Of a DNA stretch of 64,000 nucleotides, positions 63,941 to 64,000 are shown in pieces. The notes below the pieces were generated by a model, which was not told the DNA's origin, searched no databases, and was given only the letters and a program-made list of their open reading frames with translations. The stretch covers positions 24,838,722 through 24,902,721 of the forward strand of contig OX291550.1 of NCBI GenBank assembly GCA_946406115.1. The letters are read 5' to 3'. Every line of letters begins with the position of its first letter. Position 1 is the first letter of the stretch. Both the position numbers and the translations under genes were made by a program. This DNA comes from Apoda limacodes. Its lineage: Eukaryota; Arthropoda; Insecta; Lepidoptera; Limacodidae.

Positions 63941-64000
63941 TGTAAGTAAATAAAGTGAATTTTATTCTTGATGTAGGTAAATAAAGTTACTGTTATTCTT
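63931..64000. repeat. Direct repeat, ~33 bp x 2, at window end
   Basis: TTCTTGATGTAAGTAAATAA then AGT repeats as TTCTTGATGTAGGTAAATAA then AGT about 33 bp later; a third TTCTT begins at the edge. A possible small tandem array that continues outside the window. Confidence 0.75.

Noticed and set aside
1..64000. Endogenous viral, mitochondrial, rRNA or telomeric (TTAGG)n sequence
   Set aside because: I looked for such signatures while reading and saw none that I could support.

Overview
The window looks like nuclear DNA of a moth or butterfly (Lepidoptera). It is AT-rich and gene-poor, has no operons or prokaryotic signals, and is packed with repeat types I know from lepidopteran genomes: Jockey/CR1-like and RTE-like LINEs, tRNA-derived SINEs ending near GTGAAGAAACCTGCATATG, the GTTCCGTAC-type repeat, and the repeat beginning ACTAATATTATAAATGCGA. 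The species cannot be fixed from the sequence alone. I find no multi-exon host gene, rRNA gene, functional tRNA gene, CRISPR array or viral insertion that I can defend. All long reading frames belong to transposons, and several begin at TTG or GTG, so their first residue is not a true start.

Layout. 1-11 kb: low-complexity AT-rich DNA with a ~460 bp near-perfect foldback palindrome (2655-3116), two copies of a ~163 bp CTCGAG-rich inverted-repeat MITE, and SINEs. 11-17 kb: two hAT-type DNA transposons bounded by 8-bp target duplications (11784-12902 with a transposase C-terminus, and 15091-16041), plus a decayed LINE RT on the minus strand. 18.6-19.3 kb: a CpG-rich block with a possible minus-strand first exon, the best (still weak) host-gene candidate. 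21-27 kb: tandem repeats, dimeric repeats, and a third hAT element (25743-26695) whose two ends carry inverted arrays of a CTTGGT hexamer. 28-43 kb: repeat copies, LINE 3' ends, a TTAA-flanked MITE, a 120-bp tandem array, an RTE fragment (minus) and an ~840 bp Jockey-like LINE 3' fragment. 43-51 kb: mostly unassigned DNA with LINE and SINE scraps. 52-63 kb: a dense transposon cluster with two internally deleted Tc1-type elements, a second copy of the TTAA-flanked MITE, a SINE, and two close copies of one LINE (56331-59493 and 60158-62715).

The genes do not form a host pathway. What works together here is transposition machinery: LINE endonuclease/reverse transcriptase, which could also mobilise SINEs, and DDE transposases (Tc1, hAT), which could act on the terminal inverted repeats of the MITEs. 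Most are defective. The second LINE copy keeps an open frame from the start of its surviving part through the RT catalytic motifs to the stop codon, and one Tc1 remnant keeps its full DD34E triad. The most unusual structure is the hAT element with hexamer arrays arranged as hairpins at both ends; the TTAA-flanked MITE pair and the foldback element come next.
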